64,000 bases of DNA. It comes from Trichomonas vaginalis G3. Lineage: Eukaryota; Parabasalia; Trichomonadida; Trichomonadidae. The notes below the pieces were generated by a model. It did not search any database. It had not been told where the DNA came from and was given only the letters and a program-made list of their open reading frames with translations. Numbering within the stretch: the first letter of the stretch is position 1; each line of letters opens with the position of its first letter. Shown here one piece after another: positions 39,440 through 49,190 of the stretch. The position numbers and the translations under genes are program-made. Location of the stretch: NCBI RefSeq assembly GCF_026262505.1, contig NC_067206.1, forward strand, positions 30,705,896 to 30,769,895, given 5' to 3'.

Positions 39440-40045
39440 ATGAGTGTGAGAGAGAAACCTGTAGCCAATAGATTTCTCGATATGAAAGAGAAGGAATTTA
39501 AATACAAAACACATTTACATTTCGTTAAAACTTGCAAACCTAGCATAGATATGACTCAACCAGAAACTCCAAGGAGACTTTTAGTGATGCAAAAGAATCA
39601 GGAGGATTATAGAAGGAGAGTTAAAACTTATAATAAAGCACATGATCAAATGATACGTGACATGCAACGACCACACACAGCTTTCGGATATGATGATGAT
39701 CATTCATCATCTTCAACACGAATGTATGGTGAAAAGAGTCTTGCATCAACTAGCGAGTTTAATACATTTAGAAAAGACTACTCAAGATCATCTTCTCGAA
39801 CTCAAATGAGCGAACCCAAACATTCAGTTTATAGCTTCGCCATCGATTCTCCGCCAAGCAAATCATCTCCTCCACGACCAACAACCGAATATGTTCCACC
39901 AACAATTGACTCAGAGCAAGACCAAATTAATATTGGGAGTGGCATGGATGTTGAAGATACTATCATGAAAGCGGTATTATCATTAGGCGAAAATGCACGC
40001 AATATGGATCCAAATCGTAGCAAGCCAACTCCAAAATCAGATTAA
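39440..40045 (+). CDS. CFAP97 (Hemingway)-like protein, candidate flagellar protein
   Basis: A 201-residue protein. Residues about 20-75 follow the layout of the CFAP97/Hemingway domain: basic start, then KPSIDMTQPETPRRL, then a helix with spaced Gln/Arg and Tyr-Asn (QEDYRRRVKTYNKAHDQM). In animals these proteins serve cilia and flagella, and trichomonads are flagellated, so the idea is consistent. The rest is Ser/Pro/Arg-rich and probably disordered, with many possible phosphorylation sites. The family call is by eye and moderate; an alternative is an unrelated lineage-specific protein. Confidence 0.5.
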   Translation: MSVREKPVANRFLDMKEKEFKYKTHLHFVKTCKPSIDMTQPETPRRLLVMQKNQEDYRRRVKTYNKAHDQMIRDMQRPHTAFGYDDDHSSSSTRMYGEKSLASTSEFNTFRKDYSRSSSRTQMSEPKHSVYSFAIDSPPSKSSPPRPTTEYVPPTIDSEQDQINIGSGMDVEDTIMKAVLSLGENARNMDPNRSKPTPKSD

Positions 40046-40732
40046 TATTTATATATGATTTAAATTTACACTTTCTTTTGTTTTGAATATTAAAAACATG
40101 TTTTGTTACTATTACATATATACTTTAAAATATTCACATCCTTCAAAGTCCTAATTTGGAAACCCTTGAAATCCAATTTCAAAGATTTTTCCAAAAATAA
40201 AGCCAATTCATATTCACCATAGTATTGAGACATCAAATTTAAGCTCTGTTGCTCGGAATGGCAAAAAGGGTGAATGGATGGGAAAAAGACAGTTGGTTTC
40301 TATCCATCACAAATTCAACTTATCGGAAATAAAAAGCTCCTAAATATGAATTAAGTGATTTGATCATCGTCTGATATGGTTAATTTCCATAAAAAACGTT
40401 TCTTTTAAAAAGTTGTACTTTCAAAAAGTTATTTTTTTGATAAGATATAGCGGTTATAAATTTATATGGATACATCACATTTGCTGGCTACGTACCAGCT
40501 ATGTCAGCGATTACAATATCGTAATTATAAGATTCATAATATTTTATGCATTATTCAAAATACGTATGACCAACTTATTTGAGTCAACCGCAATGCTTTT
40601 AAAATTGAGAGCTGGATAAAAAAATGACACCAATCTAAGGCAAATCTAGGCTCTCTAATCGAAAATGGGATGCCTGGGAGCTAAAAGAAAGTCTCCAATG
40701 AAATAAGAAACAAATGGTAAACTTTTAATTTT
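40046..40732. other. Intergenic region
   Basis: About 690 bases between convergently transcribed genes. A short frame at 40413-40619 has no protein-like features. Nothing else is seen. Confidence 0.5.
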
Positions 40733-41170
40733 TTAGTGAACATTAACAAGGTTTGATATCTTGAGAAAATCAAGATAATATGATAAAGATTCTGTTGGTG
40801 ATTCCTCAACCTCAGTTTGGGATTTAGACGAGGAATTATTTGCCCTTAAATGTTGGAGCCTATTTTTGATGTTATTAACGGCTCTTCCTGGCAAGAACTG
40901 TTTTAATTTCACCCAATTACTCCCGATCTCATCAAACTTCTTTAATAGAATTGAATCTTCTTCATCCGTCCATTTCTCATGGGAGAGGAATGGATCTACA
41001 TAGTTTTTCCATCTCTCTCTGCATTGGCGAGCTGTCCATTTACCTAACTTCTTGGCAATCTCATTCCAGTCTTTGTACCTACTGGATTCAACAGCCCTGA
41101 TGAGCATTTCATCATCCATCTTTGTGAAAGAGCGCTTAACACGTCCTGTGTGGGCTCTTATGCTTCTCAT
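40733..41170 (-). CDS. Two-repeat Myb-type DNA-binding protein
   Basis: The ATG at 41170 (MRSIRAHTGRVKRSFTK) is chosen; a longer frame would need a TTG start. The 145-residue protein has two SANT/Myb repeats. R2 (about residues 13-60) has tryptophans in KDWNEIAKKLGKWTARQCRERWKNY. R3 (about residues 64-110) has KWTDEEDSILLKKFDEIGSNWVKLKQFLPGRAVNNIKNRLQ. The short size and R2R3 layout match the trichomonad Myb family, several members of which regulate genes such as ap65-1. It is a likely nuclear transcription factor; the target is unknown. The C-terminal 35 residues are Ser/Glu-rich. Confidence 0.9.
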   Translation of the reverse strand: MRSIRAHTGRVKRSFTKMDDEMLIRAVESSRYKDWNEIAKKLGKWTARQCRERWKNYVDPFLSHEKWTDEEDSILLKKFDEIGSNWVKLKQFLPGRAVNNIKNRLQHLRANNSSSKSQTEVEESPTESLSYYLDFLKISNLVNVH

Positions 41171-42071
41171 AGATCGACTTCCTCCCCATAGCAGATTACT
41201 TTTACTTAAAAAATAATGAATTACTTTCAAAGACAATTGAATACATTGAAATCAACCGTCAAATTGCAACACTGATGAAATGATTAGATCAATAAAAATA
41301 TAGTCTTCCTGGAATAAAAAATCACTGAAAGATTTTTTGAATGGTTTATTCATCATTTGTTCTTGAATTAATATATTGTTCAAAATATTACTTACCTAAA
41401 GCTTTTTATTTTTTGCCGGAAAAAAGATTATCAATCTACACCATTGAAAATTGATAGTTTTCAATATTAATATCACATTTTTTATCACACAAATCATAAT
41501 CTATGATTAGTTCTGATTCAAATTGCAAACTATGAACCACTTTTCAAATAATAAAAACGTTTCCCTTATCACTTAATAACAATTACGTAGATTTTAAAAA
41601 TCTATATAATTCATCAAAAATCAATTGCTAACGTTGTGATATATTTTTGTGAGGCTTTTATAAAACAAATTGTTCATCTTGAGAGTTTCCTTTTTTCCAT
41701 ATTTTAACAATTAACACATTAAACTATTATCGGACATCATATTACCACTTTCAAACCATTTTTCATTTTTGTGCGAACAAACAAATACATAAATTCGGAA
41801 TTAAAATGGATTTCAAATAATTTTTGGTAGCTAGTATAACAATAACGACAATAAGAATTTTTCAAAATCAAAAAATGGTCCCCCAATAAACTTGTTTCTC
41901 AGATAAAATAATACAACATAGTTCAAAATGATGTGCTAACATACAAATAATTGTATTTATGCATGAGTAAAAAAATCTAACCATTATAAATATGAGCTAC
42001 TCCATAGATTTGATAGCATCGAACAGCTTACCAGTATCAGGGAATAAGATTTTACTTCAACAAAACTCATA
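41171..42071. other. Intergenic region
   Basis: About 900 AT-rich bases between divergent genes. No gene, repeat or strong hairpin is seen. An initiator match TCATA at 42067-42071 directly precedes the next start codon. Confidence 0.5.
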
Positions 42072-42440
42072 ATGGCTTCACGTATTTCACCTAAGATATC
42101 TGTCATCGTTTATGGATGCATGGTTGTCGTTTTTTATTTAACTGCTTTCCTTGTTAGAGATGAGATATCTCCTATTTTAGTTATGGATGCTCTTGTTGGC
42201 TTCTTTTGCTCGATGGGGATGGTATTTACAATCTTCGTGTTCGGCCATATATACCAAATTATGGGTATTAGACGCAAACCAAATTTAATGGCTACTGCAA
42301 TTTCTTCAATTTTATCATGCATCATTGCATATATCGTCAGTCCATTGTGCTTTCCTTTTACAGTTTGCATTAATATACCAATGCAAATATATTTATATTA
42401 TGCATCCAATATGAAAACTCCAGACTCTTTTAATCTGTAA
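42072..42440 (+). CDS. Small four-pass membrane protein, unknown
   Basis: A 122-residue hydrophobic protein with four likely membrane spans, at about residues 9-27, 34-57, 70-90 and 93-110. Short polar loops contain RDE and RRKPN. There is no signal peptide distinct from the first span. The initiator-like TCATA touches the ATG, so the leader would be only a few bases, as is usual in T. vaginalis. No family is recognised. Confidence 0.7.
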   Translation: MASRISPKISVIVYGCMVVVFYLTAFLVRDEISPILVMDALVGFFCSMGMVFTIFVFGHIYQIMGIRRKPNLMATAISSILSCIIAYIVSPLCFPFTVCINIPMQIYLYYASNMKTPDSFNL

Positions 42441-43612
42441 TTTCAGATCACAATAATCCTTATTGCTCTAATTTACAGTACTTTCTCAATTCATCTGAAA
42501 TATATCTTATTCACTATATCTCAGATATTTGATATGAAAAATGAAAAAGAAGGCAAATAAACTAAAATGTTACATTTATCCTATCAAAATTGCATGCGAT
42601 ACTACAATTATACCAAAAGAATGAAGAAGGGTATAAGGTAGAGCATCAGGAAAAGCAGAAACAATATAAAGGGCCACTCTAATATTATATAAACACTCAG
42701 ATTAATTGTAAAATGATCCGAAGCGCATTGCTTTAAACTATAGTAAATGTAAGAAAGCAAATTCTTTCACAGTTAAATCCCTTGATTTTCTCTCAATCAT
42801 TTTGCTCTTTTTCTTTTTGAACTGTTGAATCACCTGGAGAGATATACTTCTAATGAGTCAATATTTTATTTCTTATTGATTGCAATTTAAATAAACCAAA
42901 CTTCTATACAATCGTTGAAATTGGCGAACATTTTCATCATGAAAATAAATGAATCCACATATAAATTTAACTAAAAAAGTAGTACAAACCAGTGATGGGT
43001 TAAGTTTTCCAATGATCTGATTTTTTCAAATTGTGCTTATCGTGAAAAATAATTAATTCTTCACATTTTGATGCCTGATTTTGCATATGTGGCATCTATA
43101 TGTGAATGGAGATTACAGCAAATGTAATTTGCTAAATCTAAGACCATTGATTTTTTAATTCCTTCACTTTAGAGTTAATTTTCAATCAAAACATGATTTT
43201 TGATATAATATAAATACAATTAATTAGTAATAATGATAACAATTGACGGTAAATAATGCCGAAAATTTGAATACACAGATTTTAATTTACGCAGAAATGA
43301 AATATTTTTACATAACATATTAATACTAATACATCTTCTAGAAATATAAATAATTTTTCTATATCAGTTCTCAAAAAATTGAGACACCCATTCATATTCG
43401 TAAAATATCAACCTACAATTGAAAGCATCGGAATTAGTATATGATTCTAATGTACATCAACCACTCTATTATTTGCTTTTTTTTTCTTATCTGAAAAAAT
43501 TCATTTCGACCACCAATAAAATTTCCTATTCAGATATTAGTTAACAATAACATATTAAAATTTGATCTTATTGAATTTTTCAGTTTAGTCTCAAAACTTG
43601 TATAGATAATAG
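42441..43612. other. Intergenic region
   Basis: About 1.2 kb of AT-rich DNA. I see no gene, tandem repeat, hairpin or RNA gene. Just before 43613 there are TTTTTCAGTTT and TCTCAAAAC, which are weak initiator-like matches. Confidence 0.5.
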
Positions 43613-44596
43613 ATGGATAATCAAGTTGTACAATCAATATTAATTAATTATGGTTATTCAGTGGTTCAAAAAGTTGGAGCTGGAGCTTTCTCCACCTGCT
43701 ACTTAGTTGTTGATGAAAAGTATAAACGTCAGTTTATTTGCAAAGTTATTGAAGTACCAAATGACAATGATCATGCAATAACCGTCAAGAGATCCTATTA
43801 TAACGAAGTTAATGCCCTTGTAGAATGCATTCATCCAAACGTAATCAAGATTTATAATAATTTCATTGAGAGAAACATGCTATTTATTATTTTGGAATAT
43901 TGCAGCGGTGGATCCATTGACAAACTAATCCAAAAGAAAGGGCCTCTGAAGGAAAGCGATCTTTTTAATTACACTTTAGAATTTGCCTATGGTTTATCAT
44001 ACTGCCATTCAATGGGAATTGCTAACCATGATATCAAGCCAGCGAACCTGTTACTTGACGAGTTCAACAAACTCAAAATTGCTGACTTTGGCTTCGCTTC
44101 CATCCAAAAATACGTGATGTCTGATTATATGGGCTCCCTCGCCTTCATGGCTCCAGAGAAAATCAGTAAATACAAGTACAATCCATTTTTGAGCGATGTT
44201 TGGAGTTTTGGAATCACATTATATTATTTGGCAACAGGAAATTTGCCATTTTATGGTATCAACTCAAAAGACCTTAAGAGGTGCATTCTTGGATGCACAT
44301 ACCAGATTCCAAAAACAGTTACAAAATTTGCTCAAACAATTATCATGAAAACACTACTTTTAAAACCTGCTGATAGATGGATGATGAATGATGTTGTGAA
44401 ATTCTTGCGATTATGTCAGTCAAAGTACATATCTCCAAACAAATCAACAAGTGATATTGTTTTGAAGACAATTGTAATGAGTCGTTCAACAAAACTCAAT
44501 AAAAGAAGTAGTGCACCAAGATTGTCATCATCTTCTCTCTTAGTTTCGAGTAATGACAATGAAGAAGCAGTAGATAATGATCAATTTGTTATTTAA
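43613..44596 (+). CDS. Serine/threonine protein kinase (CAMK/NEK-like)
   Basis: A 327-residue protein with a complete kinase domain at about residues 14-270. It shows glycine loop GAGAFS (22-27), Lys44 in FICKVIE, Glu65 in the C-helix, and catalytic loop HDIKPANLL (139-147), where the usual HRD is replaced by NHD. DFG is at 158-160, APE at 180-182 and DVWSFG at 195-200. The missing Arg before the catalytic Asp makes it a non-RD kinase that may not need activation-loop phosphorylation. The tail is Ser-rich and probably disordered. This class is greatly expanded in trichomonads. It phosphorylates unknown substrates, probably in the cytosol. Confidence 0.92.
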   Translation: MDNQVVQSILINYGYSVVQKVGAGAFSTCYLVVDEKYKRQFICKVIEVPNDNDHAITVKRSYYNEVNALVECIHPNVIKIYNNFIERNMLFIILEYCSGGSIDKLIQKKGPLKESDLFNYTLEFAYGLSYCHSMGIANHDIKPANLLLDEFNKLKIADFGFASIQKYVMSDYMGSLAFMAPEKISKYKYNPFLSDVWSFGITLYYLATGNLPFYGINSKDLKRCILGCTYQIPKTVTKFAQTIIMKTLLLKPADRWMMNDVVKFLRLCQSKYISPNKSTSDIVLKTIVMSRSTKLNKRSSAPRLSSSSLLVSSNDNEEAVDNDQFVI

Positions 44597-44670
44597 TTTT
44601 GTTTTTAATAAAGGTTAATATGGTTTTACTTAATTAACTCTGATTTCATCTATTTTTTCTTTCCATAACC

Positions 44671-45323
44671 GGGAACAGGACAAATTTACCACACGGCACT
44701 TTTTTTAAAGAAAATTAATGGAGCGGAGTGATACTCTGCTGCAGGAGCCCCAAGGCTCCCAATCATTACGAAAGGGAGCCTCAGGGCTCCTGAGAATCCA
44801 TCAGCAGAGGCCTTTTCATTTGGCCTCTGCTGATCAAAGATTCGGCGAAGCCATTCTTCGTCTCAGGAGCCCCAAGGCTCCCAATCATTACGAAAGGGAG
44901 CCTCAGGGCTCCTGAGAAACCTCTTTGAGAAGGTTTTCTTTAAGAAAACCTTCTCAAAGATGATTGTCAGCATTCACTCAAAATCTACCAAGAGTTTCAA
45001 AGTTTCAAATCTATCTGAAATGAAGCTTTGAATCTCTTGTATATCTAATTGTAGAGGTACCTTTTCAAAATGTCTTCTATTGATTAAATTTAATCAGTAA
45101 AAGTCATTTTGAAAAGGTACATCTCTATAATTGCTATTGAGCATTCACTCTTGGAACCTTGGAGCTCTTGTGTAGTGCATGAAAACTCCAAGATTCTAGC
45201 ATAAAACATATATCATAGACATAATTTCTTCAAATATAATTTAAGGTTATTTTTTAAAAAAATGAGAAAAGCGTAATTTAAGGTTATTGAAAAGTGACAC
45301 TTGGCAAATTTGTCCCGCACTCT
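44671..45323. mobile_element. Non-autonomous hairpin-chain element with 8-bp direct flanks
   Basis: The direct repeats CCATAACC at 44663-44670 and 45324-45331 look like a target duplication. Inside are imperfect inverted ends of about 30 bp (GGACAAATTTACCACACGGCACTTTT against GGACAAATTTGCCAAGTGTCACTTTT). There is no gene. The interior is a chain of inverted repeats: GGAGCC hairpins at about 44745-44795 and 44863-44915, a larger stem around 44797-44835, a stem at about 44915-44960 and a stem at about 45058-45125. An 8-bp duplication is what hAT elements make, but the AAAAGTGACA-like inner end links it to the other elements here. It lies 66 bp after the kinase gene. Confidence 0.75.
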
Positions 45324-45331
45324 CCATAACC

Positions 45332-46647
45332 TTTTATTATCGAAATAATTTTTATATTTATCTTAATATGATTTTCGGGAACATTAATTTTTCATTCCAA
45401 ATCATCAAAAGGAGAGAGGGTCAAAGTTGCTATTTGTCACTTTTCCACAAGAATATAATGGGGAAAAAGTTATCATATAGTTGATCTCATTCACTGATAT
45501 GAGAGATGCAGGTAGTGTAATGTTATAAACAGTGGGATTGCTGCTCTAAGTCCTAGGTTCGAGACACATTGGCTTCATTTTTCTCTTTTTTATTGACGTA
45601 AACTATTCAATTTTTGTGTTCTCCATTCAAATTTCAGAATTTTTTTTGCAGATTTCACGCTACATTCGAAGTTACCTTTTGTAACAACCACCACTGCCTA
45701 CGAAAGACGAAAGTGTGTCACGATTTCACCCGGAAATCCGACGGTTGTTTAAGAGTAAGCACTTTTGGCACCTACTCTCATCAAAAGTTAATTCATCTCA
45801 TTTTTAAAGTTAAGATCCAATGATTACATAAAAATGCAAAAATAGCATATATAAAAATTGATATCAGCATGTATTATGTTAATCATTATTCAGAAATTCA
45901 AATTTCTCTTCACAATAATTCATTTCCTTTGGGCTGAGGTTAATCAATTTCAAATAAGTATTATCACGGTTCAAATAATTAGAATGATTTTTAAAATAGA
46001 ATCTCACAGTCGATATATATCAACACAATCTAGCAAACACTTCTTTTAAGAGATCTTTATTTATGCTCTTCTACTAGATGAATTTATACGAGAAAAATAA
46101 GAAAAGTTCGAAAATTGTTTTCGACACAATTTGACGAAGAAAAATAGCATTAGAATCTTTCCAACGCTGAACAGGTATCGGCAATGCATTTGTCTATGCA
46201 ATACCTGATTCCCATATAGTTTCCAAGGCTATTCATTGCTTAGAAGTTATCTTTTCCAAAAATGATTTTTTTTCCTTTTTTTTTTATTTTTTTTGGGACA
46301 TCTTATTCAAGCTTTTTTGTAATGTTTATGCTTGACATATGAACTTAATGGGAAATTGAGATCTTTTCATGTGGAAACTGTTCTATATCCATCAAATACA
46401 AGAATACATGAGACAAAATGATATTGTTACATTTTTAATTAATCATTATGAAAACATTTAGAAAGATCAATCAAAAAGTTGTGACAGATAATTTGAAAGA
46501 ATAATAATTTAAAATTTCATTAATTAATCAATATTTTCTATCTTTTCCTTGTCGTAATTATCAGTTTACTGTAAAATAGATTATAATGGCTCCGGATATT
46601 CAAAACTCCTAAAAAATAAATCTGATTAATCAAAAAGAAAAAGTATT
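45332..46647. other. Intergenic region with a second tRNA-like remnant
   Basis: No convincing gene. At about 45499-45575 there are words like GGTAGTGTAATG (A-box-like) and CCTAGGTTCGAGACAC (B-box-like) followed by a T-run, but stems do not pair well, so this is at most a degraded tRNA-derived sequence. Short frames at 45614 and 45858 look random. Confidence 0.4.
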
Positions 46648-46718
46648 GCACTGCCCGGGAATCGAACCCGGATCAAAAGCTTGGAAGGCTCTCATGATAA
46701 CCACTACACTAGCAGTGC
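46648..46718 (-). tRNA. tRNA-Gly (anticodon UCC)
   Basis: 71 bases on the minus strand. The acceptor stem GCACTGC pairs perfectly with GCAGTGC. The D-arm has the A-box TAGTGTAGTGGTTATCA. The anticodon loop reads CTTCCAA, giving UCC at plus-strand 46683-46685. The T-arm CCGGGTTCGATTCCCGG is perfect and holds the B-box. Downstream on its strand is a T-run near 46640 that would stop RNA polymerase III. There is no intron and CCA is not encoded, as in eukaryotes. It stands alone between protein genes. Confidence 0.96.
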
Positions 46719-47715
46719 TTTACATTAAATTTGCAAATTGAAGATCTTATGATAGGAATATCATCATTTCAATTCTTATAAAATTTTCATTGGCTCATAA
46801 TCTCGGCTTTGTAGATTTTCATGATAAAGATATTTTGAAAATTCTAACTCAAATATCCTCTTCAAAAAGCTTAATTCCAATTGTAATTGATGTCATTTGA
46901 TCGATTCAGTAATAGAACCTTACAGACTCATAATATCACAAACACCTAGACCATATATGACTGGTGTACTATTAATCTCTCTAAATTTTTCAAATATAAT
47001 ATAAATTAAAAATTATTAATAAGATATGACTCATCATGAAGGAAACCATATTCCATCCTGACAAGTTAGTATCTCTTGATGTCGATCGGCGAGAATCGCA
47101 AATCTTATTGAATGTCAAATAGTAATAAGTACAAATTAATGCTTGAACCAAAGCACTGCGTACATTATAGACTACCATATAGCCAATCATTGTGCGAGTG
47201 AGCCTCTATTGATGATGTTACTAAAGAATTGTAATCACAAATTTTGGAAAAGGTTGTGAGTTTTTGCGATGAGCAATTCTTGGAATGAAAGTTTTTGTTC
47301 TAATGATTCATTTTTCGGGGACCGGATCCAAGTTTAACTGGTACGAAAGCCAGACAAGTTGAGTTTAGTCCAAGGTTTAAATTTGTGTGTCGCAACTTCC
47401 TGAATGTAACAAGTTTTAGGTGCAGTGATCCTTGTGTGCGTGAGAGCGTGGGAGTGTGCGTGTGTTGCGACTCCAGTTTTTGTTGAGAGCCATTTTTGTC
47501 AGAAGAATTACCTTTACACAAGGGAATTGGTTGACAAAGTTATGACAAAGTGTCAGATCTTTAATATCGACACTGAATTTTTATTTATTCCATTATTAAC
47601 GCATGGAACGCTTAATAATTTTTAGTATAATACATTCCATTATAATAAAAGTATCACTAACAATATCAAAGTTACTGAAACTACAAAATATAAATAAACA
47701 ACAGAGATCCGAAAG
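46719..47715. other. Intergenic region
   Basis: About 1 kb. A GT-rich patch at about 47425-47475 (GTGTGCGTGAGAGCG, GTGTGCGTGTG) stands out by composition. No gene or hairpin is recognised. Short frames here look random. Confidence 0.5.
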
Positions 47716-49176
47716 TTACAATTCCTCGAGAACTGTAGTAGCATCACTCTCCTCAACATTTGAAACTGTTGATTGGGTGGAGACTGATAATGAGCTATCA
47801 GCCTTTTCATCCAGAGAAGAGTTGTCGAGCTTATTAATTTCTTCTTCTTCCTTCTTCTTAATATCCAACTGCTTATATCTGATTGCATAGTAGATGGCAG
47901 AAATAATGTGGATAGAAACACCTGTGAATGCCATGACATAAGCGAAGATCTTGAAGAACTCGAGGTAGTTGAATGTTCCACCGAAGTTCTTCAAGAGAAG
48001 CATGATTGCGCTACCAGCGTAACCGCAAGCATCTGTAACATAAACAAGGAAGCCGCAGTTGGACTTGATTCTGAATGTGGCAACCATTCTGTCGAAGATC
48101 ATAGCATTATATGGAACGTATCCAATGTAGACAGCAATTCCTGCCATGACCATCCAGAAAAATGGATCGAACTTTCCATGGTGGTAGAGGTAAGTTGTGA
48201 TGCCAAAAGCAACATCAATAATGATGATGGCAACATGATAACCGAGGAAGGCAATGAAGTTGCTCTTGATAAGCATCATAAGACCAATTGGAGTAATGAC
48301 ACAGAAGCCAACAATGATCTCAGTATGAGAGTACTTTGAGAAGTCGTGGATTTCCATTTCCTTGAAGAGTTCTCTGGCAAAATCATCTCTGTAATCTCTG
48401 AATGATGTGCATGTGAGGGCAAAGAGTGTCATGCAAATGATACCAGGCCAGAAGAGCTTCAAGAAGGCGATTCTGTCGGCGTTTGTCATTGGGATTCTCT
48501 CTGTTCTGTGCTTTTTATCGTCTTCATCTGGTGGAGGAAGTAACTCGATAAGGAAGATAAAGAGGAAAATGATTGGGAGGAAGATTGCACCTGCTGCGGC
48601 AGCCATCCAGAATTCTGAAACGCCAAGTTTCACAAGTTGGAGGCCAACTAATTTGACAGCACTTGGAGCAACAATGAAAGCAAAGCACATAGCACATGCT
48701 AATGCTTCTGTTGTACGACGGCCTTCGAGATATGAGAAGACAATACCCCAATAGACACCCAATGGAAGGCCATTGAAGAACATGCAAATAACATTGTATG
48801 GACGAGGGATTACGGCGAAACCGACGAGGGCGAGTTCAGCAATGAGAATGAATGTGACAAGAATGAATGGACGCTTTCTTGGATCAAGGCCGGAGACAAG
48901 GACAATACCGGCAAATTTTGATAACATGTATCCGAATAATTGTAATAAGATTGCAGCAATCTTGAACTCGAGCTTGAAAACCTTTGGAGCATCTGCGTAT
49001 TCTACTGCAGAGAATACTTTTCTGAAACCATACATGGAGAAGTAAATGCAAAAGCCGCAGATACCTCCGAGTAATGTTGTAGCAATTTTGGACTTAAGGA
49101 TGAATGCGTGAGCTTTCTTCTTTAAGCAGCTATCCTCTGATGATAATAAGAAGGATGGAATTGCTAAAGGGCACAT
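47716..49176 (-). CDS. Multi-pass membrane protein, MFS-like (DUF5690-type)
   Basis: A 486-residue protein with about 12 hydrophobic spans between residues 30 and 440, in two halves separated by a charged loop (LLPPPDEDDKKHRTERIPM, about residues 213-231). The first half has CIYFSMYGFRKVF and PLGVYWGIVFSYLEGRRTTE, motifs I associate with the DUF5690 branch of the major facilitator fold. The substrate is unknown. The C-terminal 50 residues are acidic and Ser/Thr-rich, in the cytosol. Codon use is GC-richer than in the neighbours, as often seen for highly expressed trichomonad genes. A strong initiator match precedes the start. Confidence 0.82.
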   Translation of the reverse strand: MCPLAIPSFLLSSEDSCLKKKAHAFILKSKIATTLLGGICGFCIYFSMYGFRKVFSAVEYADAPKVFKLEFKIAAILLQLFGYMLSKFAGIVLVSGLDPRKRPFILVTFILIAELALVGFAVIPRPYNVICMFFNGLPLGVYWGIVFSYLEGRRTTEALACAMCFAFIVAPSAVKLVGLQLVKLGVSEFWMAAAAGAIFLPIIFLFIFLIELLPPPDEDDKKHRTERIPMTNADRIAFLKLFWPGIICMTLFALTCTSFRDYRDDFARELFKEMEIHDFSKYSHTEIIVGFCVITPIGLMMLIKSNFIAFLGYHVAIIIIDVAFGITTYLYHHGKFDPFFWMVMAGIAVYIGYVPYNAMIFDRMVATFRIKSNCGFLVYVTDACGYAGSAIMLLLKNFGGTFNYLEFFKIFAYVMAFTGVSIHIISAIYYAIRYKQLDIKKKEEEEINKLDNSSLDEKADSSLSVSTQSTVSNVEESDATTVLEEL

Positions 49177-49190
49177 TCGAAAAATGAATT
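49177..49190 (-). promoter_or_regulatory. Trichomonad initiator (Inr) before the MFS-like gene
   Basis: On the minus strand TCATTTTTCGA directly precedes the ATG, fitting the T. vaginalis initiator consensus TCA-Py-T/A, which lies 5-20 bases before the start codon and binds IBP39. It also supports the chosen start. Weaker matches: TCATA just before 42072 and TCATA at 59731-59735 (minus). Confidence 0.6.

Noticed and set aside
41171-41236. Longer N-terminus for the Myb protein
   Set aside because: It would need a TTG start; the ATG at 41170 gives a complete two-repeat protein.
44718-44915. 65-codon frame over GGAGCC hairpins
   Set aside because: It lies wholly inside the arms of inverted repeats of a non-autonomous element.
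45499-45575. Second tRNA gene
   Set aside because: A-box-like and B-box-like words are present but acceptor and T stems do not pair.
47908-49045. Plus-strand frames opposite the MFS-like gene
   Set aside because: They are shadows of a clear membrane-protein gene on the minus strand with an initiator match.
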